From positions 6,004,001 to 6,068,000 of the forward strand of contig OX457075.1 of assembly GCA_949752795.1 (NCBI GenBank): a DNA stretch of 64,000 bases, written 5' to 3'. The position numbers and the translations under genes were made by a program. The stretch is from Hyperoodon ampullatus (Eukaryota > Chordata > Mammalia > Artiodactyla > Ziphiidae). The notes beneath the pieces were generated by a model that did not search any database, was not told the origin of the DNA, and worked only from the letters and a program-made list of their open reading frames with translations. Below are positions 1 through 11,600 of this stretch, one piece after another (position 1 is the stretch's first letter; every line of letters starts with the position of its first letter).

Positions 1-874
1 CCAGAGACAGGAATTCAGGGCTGAGAAGCCTGTATAAACAAACCTTGTTACTTCTTCCCTAGTTAGCTAACCCAAGCCCCAAAGCCTGGGTCTTGTCAAT
101 TCTTCATAAATGCATTGCTTCCTCATCTAGAAGATGTACAAGCTTCCGGCTTTAGTCACATATTCGATTCTCATATTTTTATGGGGCTCTAATACGTACA
201 AAATTAAATTTGTTTTTCTCCTCTTCACCTATCTGATGTCAATTTGATTATTAGACCAGCTAAGCAGCCTCAATGGGAAGAAGGGCAAGGTTTTCCTCCC
301 CTACAGTCCTCGGAGCCACCAAGAGGGAGATGGATCTCAATTTACATATCAGCCCCAGAGCGTTTAGCCTGTGGCCATGCTGACAATGGATCTTGCTCCT
401 TTTATATACTTGTAATTACCTGCCCCAATGTGTTCAGAGTGGGTTGAGAGGAAGCTCCTGGGAACTGTGATTTTTGAACTTGTGTTCAAGTTCACCGCTT
501 TTTTTTTTTTCTTCTTTGCGGTACGCGGGCCTCTCACTGTTGTGGCCTCTCCCGTTGCGGAGCACAGGCTCTGGACACGCAGGCTCAGAGGCCATGGCTC
601 ACGGGCCCAGCCGCTCCATGGCATGCGGGATCTTCCCGGACCGGGGCACGAACCCGTGTCCCCTGCATCGGCAGGCGGACTCCCAACCACTGCGCCACCA
701 GGGAAGCCCACACCCCTTCTTTGGCACCATAAATCAGGTAATAAATATGAACATGTCTAATCACAAAATAGCTGACAAAGCCTGGATTTTTCCTGCAGAG
801 AGAAGGAAAAGTCAAGACTCTCCCTTACCTGGTTTTAATCTGTGCAAATCCCAAACACCCTCTCCCGCTCTTAC
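1..874. other. IDO2 intron 4, partial
   Basis: Contains one minus-strand CHR SINE (499-709) and otherwise unremarkable AT-rich intron. No further IDO2 exon recognised. Confidence 0.7.
499..709 (-). mobile_element. CHR-type SINE
   Basis: Poly-T at the left, then GCGGTACGCGGGCCTCTCAC to CCACCAGGGAAGCCC; the complement carries the tRNA-like head with B box. Target duplication is weak. Confidence 0.93.
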
Positions 875-993
875 CTTCCCGGGTTCCTAGTAGCCCAGTT
901 GGCCAGAACCAAGTCCGCGTGAAGCAGGATAGGAGGGAGCCCCAAGTTCCTGGACACCTCGACCAAGGGAAGGGCAAGGGTTCTCGGCAGAAC
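875..993 (-). CDS. IDO2: IDO2 coding exon 4
   Basis: 119 nt, from [18 protein letters not shown] to NWATRNPG. Acceptor GTCTGCAAG, donor GTAAGA. The end reads ATRNPG where human IDO2 has TKKDPDG, so the conserved KKDP of the family has changed. The next expected exon, a 15-nt microexon by analogy with IDO1, was not found in bases 1-874. Confidence 0.92.
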
Positions 994-3900
994 CTTGCAG
1001 ACATAAATCCAGACAATTAGCACATTCTAGCAAGAATGCAACAGAGGAAGCAATCTGTCTTTTATTCTGGCAATCTTGTGGTAGAGCAACGAGCCGAGGA
1101 TAAAAGTGGAATTATGTGAGTGATCCATATACACACACCTCATTCTCATATTTATTCCGTTAACAACCTAGTAGATATATTGTTTATGAGTATGGTCTGA
1201 AATATATATGAAAATTACAAAACTGGAACACACACACTTACACATATAGTATAAAATAATCTCTGAATATTGTGCAGAGAAGGGCCTGAGCAAATGTTTA
1301 AGCATAAATGGGGGCTGAGTTGATGAGCAGTGGGAAAAAATCTCTCTCTATCTATATATATATATCTCCAGATAAATAGATAGACACATAGAGATATGTA
1401 GCTATCTAGATATATGTGTGTTTTTGTGTATAGTCTTAGTTTTAGGAGCATATGCGTATGTGTTTGTATGTACACGCGGCACGCACGTGTGTGTGTGTGT
1501 GTGTGTGTGCGTGTCCTCTCCTCAGGGAGAGGGATGGGAAGGATAGAATGCTTCATCAAACCCAATAACAACTTCCAGTAAGTCACCTCAAGACAGTCCC
1601 CATTCAACCCCTGAGTTATCCTAGGACACCCTAAAGAACCCTATATGCCCCCACATCCAGAAAAACTACCCGGACCCATGGGGGTGCCAGTGGGGGACTC
1701 CAACCACGAACAAGGCTAAATTAGTCCACATCCAAAAGAACATTCTTATGCTTCCTGTCTCCCACTTCCATTTTCCTTCCCCTTAATCTACTCAAAGAAG
1801 TCCCGCTTCTGCCTTTGTTTTCCCTTAGATTTTTAGAGAGAGTTGGGACAGAACTCTTTCTCAGGTAGAAAACAGTAAAGAGCTTTAAAGAATTTCAGAT
1901 TCAAACCTAAGGCCAACTTCCCTTGGGGGGCAGCGGATGAGGAGCCCAGCGCAGAAGTGAGGTGTCTCCAGAGTGAAGAAGTTACGGGAGGAGATACAAA
2001 GAAGGTAAGAGATGGCCCGAGGTGGGGGTGGGGTGTGACAGGGGGCTCCCACCCCTTCCCCTGATTGAGGATTGTGGTTTGGAGAACAGAGGAGGAGGGA
2101 AGCCCATTGGGATGCCCTGTCTATGTGCCTAGATCTCAGACTTTCCAACATCAGACACGTGACTCTTTTTAAAGAGTCTGAAGCAGCTCTATGCTTTCCT
2201 CTTCTCTCCTTCCTTACATTCCTTTCTTTTTCTCACTGGGAGTCTCCTGAATTTACTTGAGAGAGAAAAGGTAGAATCAACCAAGCACACAAAATAAGCA
2301 CAGGCTGCTGACTCAAGCAGGAAGTACTGGAACAAGGGTAACACCCTAATTTCTGGAGAATGTCTATTTATAAAAAAATGAAACTGATAGGAATTTATAC
2401 TGCAGTCAGTGAAACAACGATTTCACGTTCCAAGTTTCCGATTGAAACTGTAAAAAGTTATGAAAAGATTCAGAAGAGATTTACATGAACTATTAAGAGA
2501 CACAGACCAATATTTGGTAGATAGCAAGCAACACTCAAGAAAGTAAGATTAGTGTTATAAATGGCAATGTGTGCTTTTCCCCTCTGGGGAAAGAAGGTTA
2601 CATTAGTGACATCAGAGGGTCTGAGTTGTGGCCCTGGATTTTCCACGAACTTGCTCTCTGACCTTGGGCAAGGAATTGAACTCCTGTAGTCCTCAGCCAT
2701 CTGTAAAATGGGCACAGCATGGCTGTACTTACCTTATGGGATTGTGAACACTGACTGTGATTACGGATATGTATAAGAGCACAAACTGCTGTGAAATGGA
2801 AATCATGAAGTTTTCTATGACACCTCAGAACTTGCCTTCAAATGCAGCTCTTCACAATTCTTGGAAGAAGGTGGGTGCCAGAAAAAACAAAATTCAAAAA
2901 CTAATGAGAGGGCTACCCGTTCTAAGGAAAATTAACCTCCTGGCCAGTGGAAAATTGTGTTTTCATTTAAATGGGCCCTTTGTCCTTCCTTCACCTGATA
3001 CCCAAAGGAAAGAACAAGAAAGGACCCGTTTTCCAGGCAAACAGAGAGTGTTTGCCAGGTGCAGCAGACCTGCCAGACGACAGGACAGGTGTCCCTTTGT
3101 CCCTACCTCTTTGGGCTGTGCCTCTCCATCCTGCCAGACATATCCCATGGTAATAAAGGTTAGGACCAGGTGTGCCAGCCGCTGTTCCCGGTAACCCGTG
3201 AGGAACTGGCAGTTCAAGAGGGGCATCTGTTCAAGAGAATTTCCAGAGATTACCAGCTGCAGGGGTGTGAAGGCTGCAGGGGTTCTGTGGCTTGAAGGGG
3301 TTATATTTCAGTGACGGGGATCCACACACCCCCCTCTCTGCCCTGATCTTAGGGCACTGCGGTAGAGGAGGTATCCCAGATGATAAGTGTTCACGAAGTA
3401 CCTACACCAAATTGTCCCCATGGTTGTGACGGACACTGGTCACCATCACTGACAGCTTGGTTAGAGTGTTCTAGAATAACTCAGTCCCAAGACTGACATC
3501 ATTTATTAAACGGGAGTGTCCCGGGGCCACTTTTACAATCCTGCCTTATCAAAGCACCTCTGCATAACGGGTACCATTTAACCCTAATAACAGCCCTGCT
3601 GCTGTGAGTGTTACTGTCTCTGTTTACTCCGTTTAATTCGTAGGTAAGCGAGTACATGGAGGCCAGTGGAATTAGGAATCCGATCAAACCCCTTACGGGA
3701 GGTTGCTGAGCCGGAACAAGAGATTGTTCAGTTCTCGTCCGAACACGCCCCCGTGACCCTGTGACCTCTCCACGCCCGCTCCCTCCCTGTCAAGATGCGT
3801 CATAGAGAGGTGTAAAGGTGATGTCCTTGAAAGCAACACCCTGTACACAAGTTAGTTATTACTGACAGCCCTGCCTAAGCAAATATTACCAGTTTCTCAG

Positions 3901-5227
3901 TTTTGCCCCGGCCAACCCTGCCTGTCTCGGTTGACGTCAACAGCTTCTGAGCTCCAGCTTCCCTGTACCTCCCCCTCGGCTTTCCTCCGTCCCCTATCCC
4001 TTCCCCAGCTCTAGACACAGTCTGGTCTAGTTCTTCCCAGGTGCCCCTCTCCAGGGTCCGAAGCGCCAGAAGGGGCGGCCGTGGATGTGTGTATCTCTTT
4101 AAACTCCGGGCTCTTAAACAATGAGTGACAAGTGGGCTGGGACCGCGGTTCCCCAAGCCCAGCGCCCAGCGCCCGGCAGCCGGAGCGGCAGCCTCTCCGA
4201 TGGGAATACTTCCTCCGCTGACCGCTAGGGGGCAGCCTTTCTGAGTTTGTCCTCACTGTGCCAGACTGCTTATTTCACCCTTAAAACTGGCTCTGAGATA
4301 GAATCGCGAAAGTTCTGTGCCTTAGGGGGTGTGTGTGTCTATTGGAGGCATTGCTGAGACGTTGCATTTTAACAGGAACCAGCCTGAGAATTATAACCAC
4401 AGTTACAATGTATTCAGTTATTTCTTCAGTACTTATTCTAAGGCAATTACTAAAGTGTCCAAGGCATGGTGCGAAAAGCGTCCCAAGCAGGTTGGTACTC
4501 CATCTTCCCCCAAACCCACAGGCCAAAACTGAGGGTCAGAGAGGGTAAGATATTTGCCCAGAGCCACAGAGCCAGGAGGGACTGAGCCAGGGTGCTAGTC
4601 CAGTTCTGCTGATCACAGCCCTGCCCTCTGAAGTGAGCGCTGCCCGAAAGAAATATGAGAGCCATACGTGTAATTTTACATTTTCTATCAGCCACATTTT
4701 AAAAATAGCAAAAAACAAAAAACAAAAAAGCCCCGGGTGGAATTAGTTTTAATAACATTTTATCTAGGTCAATGTATGCAAAATGTTTACACATAATCAA
4801 TATTAAAAATATCAAGATTTTTACACTCTTTTTATAGTAAGTCTTCAAAATCCAGCGAGTGTCTTACATGCCAACTTGTCCTGGCCATATTTCAAGTGCT
4901 CAGTAGCCGTGAGTGGCTACTGGCTACCCACAGTGCAGCCTCAAGGTAAAGGAATAAGGTCCCAAGATGTTCTGGGGTCACCTTCTATTTTTCCCTGTTC
5001 CAGATTTATAATCAGCTCTTTCTCCGAGAAGCCCCAGTTCCATTTATTGGAAAAGAGTTCCAATAAATGGACACTGGGTTTGTTATTTGCTACTGGAATG
5101 ACCCTGTTACTAGATCCCTCATAGCGGACAAAGCTAGGAAATGTGTGTGTGTGTTCTGTGTGTGTGTATACACATATTATGTACACATACATATAATGTT
5201 TGTTTACCCATCTATATGTCCACAAAA

Positions 5228-5265
<38 letters not shown>

Positions 5266-5552
5266 CGTTTTAGTATCATATGTATATATGATGCTAAAAT
5301 GCTAAACATGTCAGACGTCTCCAACTCTAATCTGGTGTCACAGGTTGATCTTATCTTCCCCCCTTGCTAATTTATAACTTTCATCTCTGATGGTGAAATA
5401 TTATCCACCATTCATTTACTTATTTATTCATCTTAACATGGGGTTGCCCCAATAATTCATTTGGTTTTAAGTACAAATAAAAGACATTTTTCATTTTCAC
5501 AAAGAACTTTATCGAACAACATATTCACTAACCGAACGAACTTTTTGGCCAA

Positions 5553-5624
<72 letters not shown>

Positions 5625-8600
5625 ACATGAATGGAATCATACAATATGTAGCCTTTTGGTTCTGATGTGTTTCATTTAGCAAAATGTATTTAAGGTTCAT
5701 CCATATGGTTGAATAAATCAATAGCTTATTCATTTTTGTCACTGTATAGCGTTCCAATGTATGAATACAGGAGTCTTCGTTCAGACTGCTGTAACAAAGT
5801 ACCATAGACTAGATGGCTTATAAACAGTGGAAATTTGATTCTTACAGTTTTGGAAGCTGAAAGTCCAAGATCAGGGTGCCAGCATGATTGAGTTCTGGTG
5901 AGAACCATTCTGCTATCTTCTTGCTTCATCTTCACTTGACAGCAAAAGAGGGCCAGAGAGCCCTGGGGTCACTTTTATAAGGGCATTCATCCCATTTATG
6001 AATATCCCATTCTATTTTCATGACCTAATTACCTTCTGTGTTGGTCAATTTGATGTGTCAACTTGACTGGGCTAAGGGATGCCCAGATCCATTATTTTTG
6101 GGTGTGTCTTTGAGGATGTTTCCAGAAGAGATTCTGGAAGAGATTGGGAGACTGAGTAAAGCCCATCACCCTCACCAATTCGGGTGGCATCATCCACCCT
6201 GTTTAGGGCCTGAATAGAGCAAAATAGTGGACAAAGGGTAAATTTGCTCTCTGGTTGAGCTGGGACAGCCATCTTCCCCCACCATTAGCACTCTTAGTCC
6301 TTGGATTTTCAGACTCGGACTGGCAATTGCACCGCTGGCTCCTCTGGTTCTTGGTTTTCCTGGGCCTCCAACGTGCAGGTAGAAGGAAGATTATGGGACT
6401 TCTCAGACTCCATAATCATAATCATGTGAGTCAGTTGCTCCTAATAAATATCTTTCTATAGATCTCTGTATCTCCCATTGGTTCTGTTTCTTGGGAGAAC
6501 CCTGACTAATACACCTCCCAAAGTCCCCACCCCTAACAACTTCATGCTGGGGATTAGGATTTCAACATATGAATTTGTGGACCACACACACATTCAGGCC
6601 ATTGCACTCAGTTTAACCATTCCCCTGTTGAGGGACATCTTGGTGGTTTCCAGTTTACGGGATCCTTTACCCACAAGCTTTTCCACGCACATAAATTTTC
6701 AGTTTATTTGGGTAAATACTTAGGAATGTGATTGCTGGGTCATATGGTAAGTCGATTTTTGCCTTTAAAAGATTCTGCCAGACTATTTTGTGTTCCCATC
6801 AGCAAAGTGAAGAGGAGTCTCTGTTTGTATATAGCCTCACCAGTGCTTGATGTTGCCAGAGTTTTAATAAAATGTTAGCTGTTCAAATAGGTTTTAAATT
6901 GCCTTTTAGTACTTTTTAACATAGATACATAGTCCTATGTTTCTCTATAAGTCACCTAGTTTCATTTTTCTTCCTTCCTGATTAAGACTTGCAAAACTTT
7001 CCTCTTATTCTAGAAACTCTGAAGTTTCACCAGGATATCTGTGGCTGGTCCCCCGCCCCCATTGTCTTTCTGATAGAAATACTCCAGTCTTTCATAAGAT
7101 CTGAAAAATTTTGTTTTTATGCGTTTAAAGCTTTGCTTTTTCTTCACCCACACTAGTCTACTTGTGGGACTTCTGTTTTGTGGAATTTAGATCATCCATT
7201 TCTCTTTTTCATATACTTTTATTTTTCTGATGCTGGCATTTAATTTTTGCTTTCTGCTTTATAAAACCGTTTCAAGGAAGTCCCTAAATCACCATTATTT
7301 TTCTATAATCAATGTTTCCCTCATTTATTCGGGTTGATATTGAGCTTTTTGTTTATTTCTTTGCTTTCCAATAGTTCCTTTTACCGAGCAACTTTATTTA
7401 TTTTTATGGAGTACATATACTGAAGACATTAATGCAATTTTTAAAAGCACTGATCTCATATTTTGGCTTCTGTTGGAGACCAAATGTCCTGTCTCTCCCT
7501 TGTCCTTCTTTTTTTTTTTTTTGCTGTACGCGGACCTCTCACTGTTGTGGCCTCTCCCGTTGTGGAGCACAGGCTCCAGACGCGCAGGCTCAGTGGCCAT
7601 GGCTCACGGGCCCAGCCGCTCCGTGGCATGTGGGATCTTCCCGGACCAGGCCACGAACCCATGTCCCCTGCATCAGCAGGCGGACTCTCAACCACTGTGC
7701 CATCAGGGAAGCCCCAGGAAAGCCCCTCCCTCGTCCTTCTTGACTTGTTTATTCTCTTCATATCCTTTGATCATTTGGGGTTATCCATTCGTGTTCAGGA
7801 ATGGAGGCCAGGGTATCAGAATTAGTAACTAATAGAGCTTCCCTTATATGTTTCCAGAATACTTCTGAGCTTCCTCTTGTGAGCTTCCTGTGAGTCCATC
7901 AGCTGTCTGTAGTGTTTTGTCCCAGAGGTCTGGAGAAGGGGGACCCTTCCTGGAAAAAGGTGGTTGAGTCTAAGCTAGTTAACAAGTTTTTGTCTGTCTT
8001 GTTTTGTTTTTTACCAATATACAGATAGGGGCCCTGGAGGCTTTCTAAGAGTAAGGTGGTTGGCCTGGAGGCACTGTGAGATTAGCAGTGTAAATTCACT
8101 TTCTGTCTTGTCTATGCCAAGTAAAGGCCTCAAGAGGACAAATGTCTTAGTCTGTAGCTCTATGTGTGGTCCTGGAAGCCATAGTATTTGCTTCTCATGA
8201 CGGTTTTCCAATTGATTCAGTCTCCATCTGTGGTGGTGAAGTCTAAAGAGTGGTTTTATCCAGTTAGTTGTTTTAGAACTAATTAGAAGCATAGGGAATG
8301 GCCACGGATGCTATATTAGTTTCCTAGGGCTGCCCCAAAGAGGGAACACAACAGAAATTTATGCTCTCACAATTCTGGGAGATGAAAGTCTGAAATTAAG
8401 GTGTTTGTGAAGTTTGTTCCTTCTGGAAGCTCTTGGGGGAGAATCTGTTCCCTGTTTCAGTTCAAGTTTCAGGTGGTTGCCAGGAACTCTTGGGATACTT
8501 TAAGGGACTGTAGATGCATCACTCCAGTCTCTGCCTCTATCTTCACATGATGTTCTAACCTGTATATCTGTGTCTCTGTGTCCAAATTCCCTTCTTGCTC

Positions 8601-11600
8601 GAAGCATGCCAGTCCTAGCGAACTTAGAGTGCACCCTAATACAACACACATGACCTTATTTAACTTGATGATAACTGTGGAGACCCTATTTCTAAATGAG
8701 GTCATCTTCACAGGTTCCAAGACACAATTTCTGGAGAGAAACTATTCAACACAGGAGAAGTATCAGGGGGATTAATTCCACTGCTGTACTGAGCTGTATC
8801 CCCCATGCCCATGTTTACAGTGACCAGAAATTAGCTGGACACTCCTGGCCTCTCCTCATTGACACTTAACATATGAGAAGCACCGATTCAACAAGTTCTT
8901 CACTTCGTTTATGGAGGTTGAGTTACATAAACCCCGAGGAAAGCCTTGTACAGAGGACTTTGAAGTACACATATTGAACTTGAATCTACCTTCCTGCAAA
9001 CTGCCCCTTGCCTCTGTGCCCTCTTACTCCGAGATGGGAGAGGGAGCCTCGGGGGTCTTCTTTTTGCTTTGGTTGAACGCTTGGCATGGGTACAATAGAC
9101 TCATTTCGGGATCTGATATAATTTGATTAATATGGTACAAAAGTCCTTAAGGGTTTTATTCCATCATTTCTCTTGTTTTCCCTCACCCAGATATCTCCTT
9201 TTTTCTTCTTTTTGTATTTCTTTGGTCATATTAATGAGACTTTAGGCAGCAGGAAAATAAATTCTTAGGCTTAGTTTCCCATCTTCATAGACACTGAAGA
9301 GAGTGTCTTACATCTCTTACAGGGTTTTAAACCTTGTGCTTGCACTTAGCAGGCATTCCATAATTATTTTTAAATGAATTTGTAACTATAGACATGAAAT
9401 ATGCATAAGTCAGTGAAGGAGAATTTTGGAGGGGAAAACCTCTTATATGTCTAAAATCACATGGCACGCCAATTGGTGAGATTAAAACAGATGGAGGAGA
9501 GACGAGAGGGAAGTGTAAATATATATATTGAACACTGTTTTGTGGCAGGAAATACAAAAGCACTATTGCAAAAGTCATTTAGTTTTCACAACAATTCTAG
9601 GGGCCCCGAATTTCTCCCATTTTGTAAATATGGAAACAGAATACATAACTCGTTAAGTCAAAGTTTATAGCAACTAAGTGATAAAACCAAGAGTCCAACT
9701 CAGGTCCTCCTGAGTCAAATCTATGTTCTTCCTATAACACCTTCTTCTTATTCTTCTTATTCCTGTAACACCTTCTTCTTATTCCTGTGGGGTCATGTCA
9801 GTTCTCCCAGGACCAAGGAGTTTCACAGTTCCTTACATATTTTGGGGAAACATTTCTCATCTTGTCTCATATGTGGCATTTACAGACTTATCAATGATTT
9901 CTGAAGAATCTGCCAACACTGACTTTATAACTGGGAAAGTCTCTTGACTCTACTATTCTGTGAAATGCCGACAGTAAATCAATGTGGCTTCACTCATGGG
10001 GAGGGGAGACCTGACCGTGTGGCTTGGCATGAGGGCACTGAGAATTTTCACACCTGTCCTTCTCCAGCTAGGTCTTATTCATCGGTTTCCTGACACTTCT
10101 CAACCAGACTATCTTCCTTTTTTAAACACATGCTTGTTGAGTGCCCAGTATGTTCCAGGAACTGTTCTGTGCAGACTCTGGGAATTTTAGGGAAACACAC
10201 TTGTCATACCGGAAGCAAGTGTCATTCTGCTCATCATGAAGGGTGAGATAGTTTTAGCTCTGTAGATAAACTCAACAGCAGTGATTGGTCAGCTGACCCA
10301 CTTCCACAATGCTGAGAAAGGAAACTGGTGTGAGGATGAAAATAGGGTAGTGAGAAGGGGTTAAGGAGAAGAATACCAAACGTTTTACCTCGTTCACTTG
10401 AGCTCGAAGCTGGTGACTCCCAATCAAGTGAGGAAGTCGGTTGGCAATTTCCATCCAAGGTCTATAGTGATCAGGGAGTTCTTTCTGCATTCAAAAAATA
10501 AAAATGCCTCAGTATTTTAGACCTCTCTGGGAAACAGCTTCGTGTAGTAGCTGTTTTCAGATTTCAGTCTTAAGGCAGAATTCAGGTCAATTCCATTCAA
10601 CAAATATTGAGAATTCACTATCTGCTGTACCCTATGCTAGGCACTGCAGATACACAGGTGACTAAAATACAGTCCTTGTGGTAAGGGAGCATATGGTCTA
10701 GTAAGGGATAAATAAAATGTAATCAGGGGCTTCCCTGGTGGCACAGTAGTTGAGAGTCCGCCTGCCGATGCAGGGGACATGGGTTCATGCCCCAATCCGG
10801 GAAGATCCCACATGCCGCGGAGCGGCTGGGCCCGTGAGCCATGGCCACTGAGCCTGCGCATTCGGAGCCTGTGCTCCGCAACGGGAGAGGCCCCAACAGT
10901 GAGAGGCCCACGTACCGCAAAAAAAAAAAAAAAAAAAAAAAATGTAATCAGACATACCCAATGCAGTATAATATGTTCAATTAAGGATATGTGTAAGCTT
11001 AGCAACCAGCTGAAGAGGAAGTGGTTAATTCCATCAACTGTGCTAGGGAATTAAAGGGAAATGTTCATAGAAATATGAGAGTTGGGGCCAGTAGTAGGTT
11101 CTGAAAGCGTCTTTTCTAATTGGAACTTTTAAGATGGGAAGGCAGTGAAACAGAGGAGATAGTGGATAAATAGAGATAACTTGCTTCTTGGGATTACAGA
11201 TGATTCAGTGTCACTAGAATATAAAGCTCAAGAGAAAGGATGATGGAAGATTTGACCAGAAAATCAGATCAAATATGCCTTTTATTGACTACGTAAGAAC
11301 TTTATTTTTATGTATGTTGGTGACATGATTCAATCTGAATTTTAGGAAGATAACTTTGCTTTGGGATTTTAAGATATAAAGTCAGATGAGGAAGCCTTTG
11401 AAATATTGTCTGAAAATTAAGCTTAGGCAATGGCAGTGAATTTGGAAAGGAGAAGGTATGTATTCAAAAATATTTGGAAAATAAAATTGAAATAATTAAA
11501 TTTAGAGGCAGGGATGGGGCTAAAGGCAAGGTGATCCCTAGCCCAATAGCACAGTTTATTTGCCCACTCTGAGTTGTTGGTTTAGCGAAGAAGAACACAG

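Larger units (their letters stand above)
994..3106. other. IDO2 intron 3
   Basis: Contains TA/GT-rich simple sequence around 1,345-1,515 and a MIR-like fragment near 2,633-2,790. No coding exon seen. Confidence 0.7.
3227..10388. other. IDO2 intron 2
   Basis: 7.2 kb of mostly repeat-derived DNA: a GC-rich patch with a CTCF-like site near 4.2 kb, a hAT-like relic, a mariner MITE beside a long TA repeat, nested ancient elements at 5.77-6.6 kb, an L1 fragment and one CHR SINE. No exon found. Confidence 0.7.

Noticed and set aside
1215..1607. Open frames with His-Thr or Cys-Val repeats here and at 4,941, 5,067, 28,697 and 51,306
   Set aside because: Translations of CA/GT microsatellites.
5555..5621. 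AT tract as a replication origin or promoter
   Set aside because: Simple TA microsatellite; nothing else nearby supports such a role.
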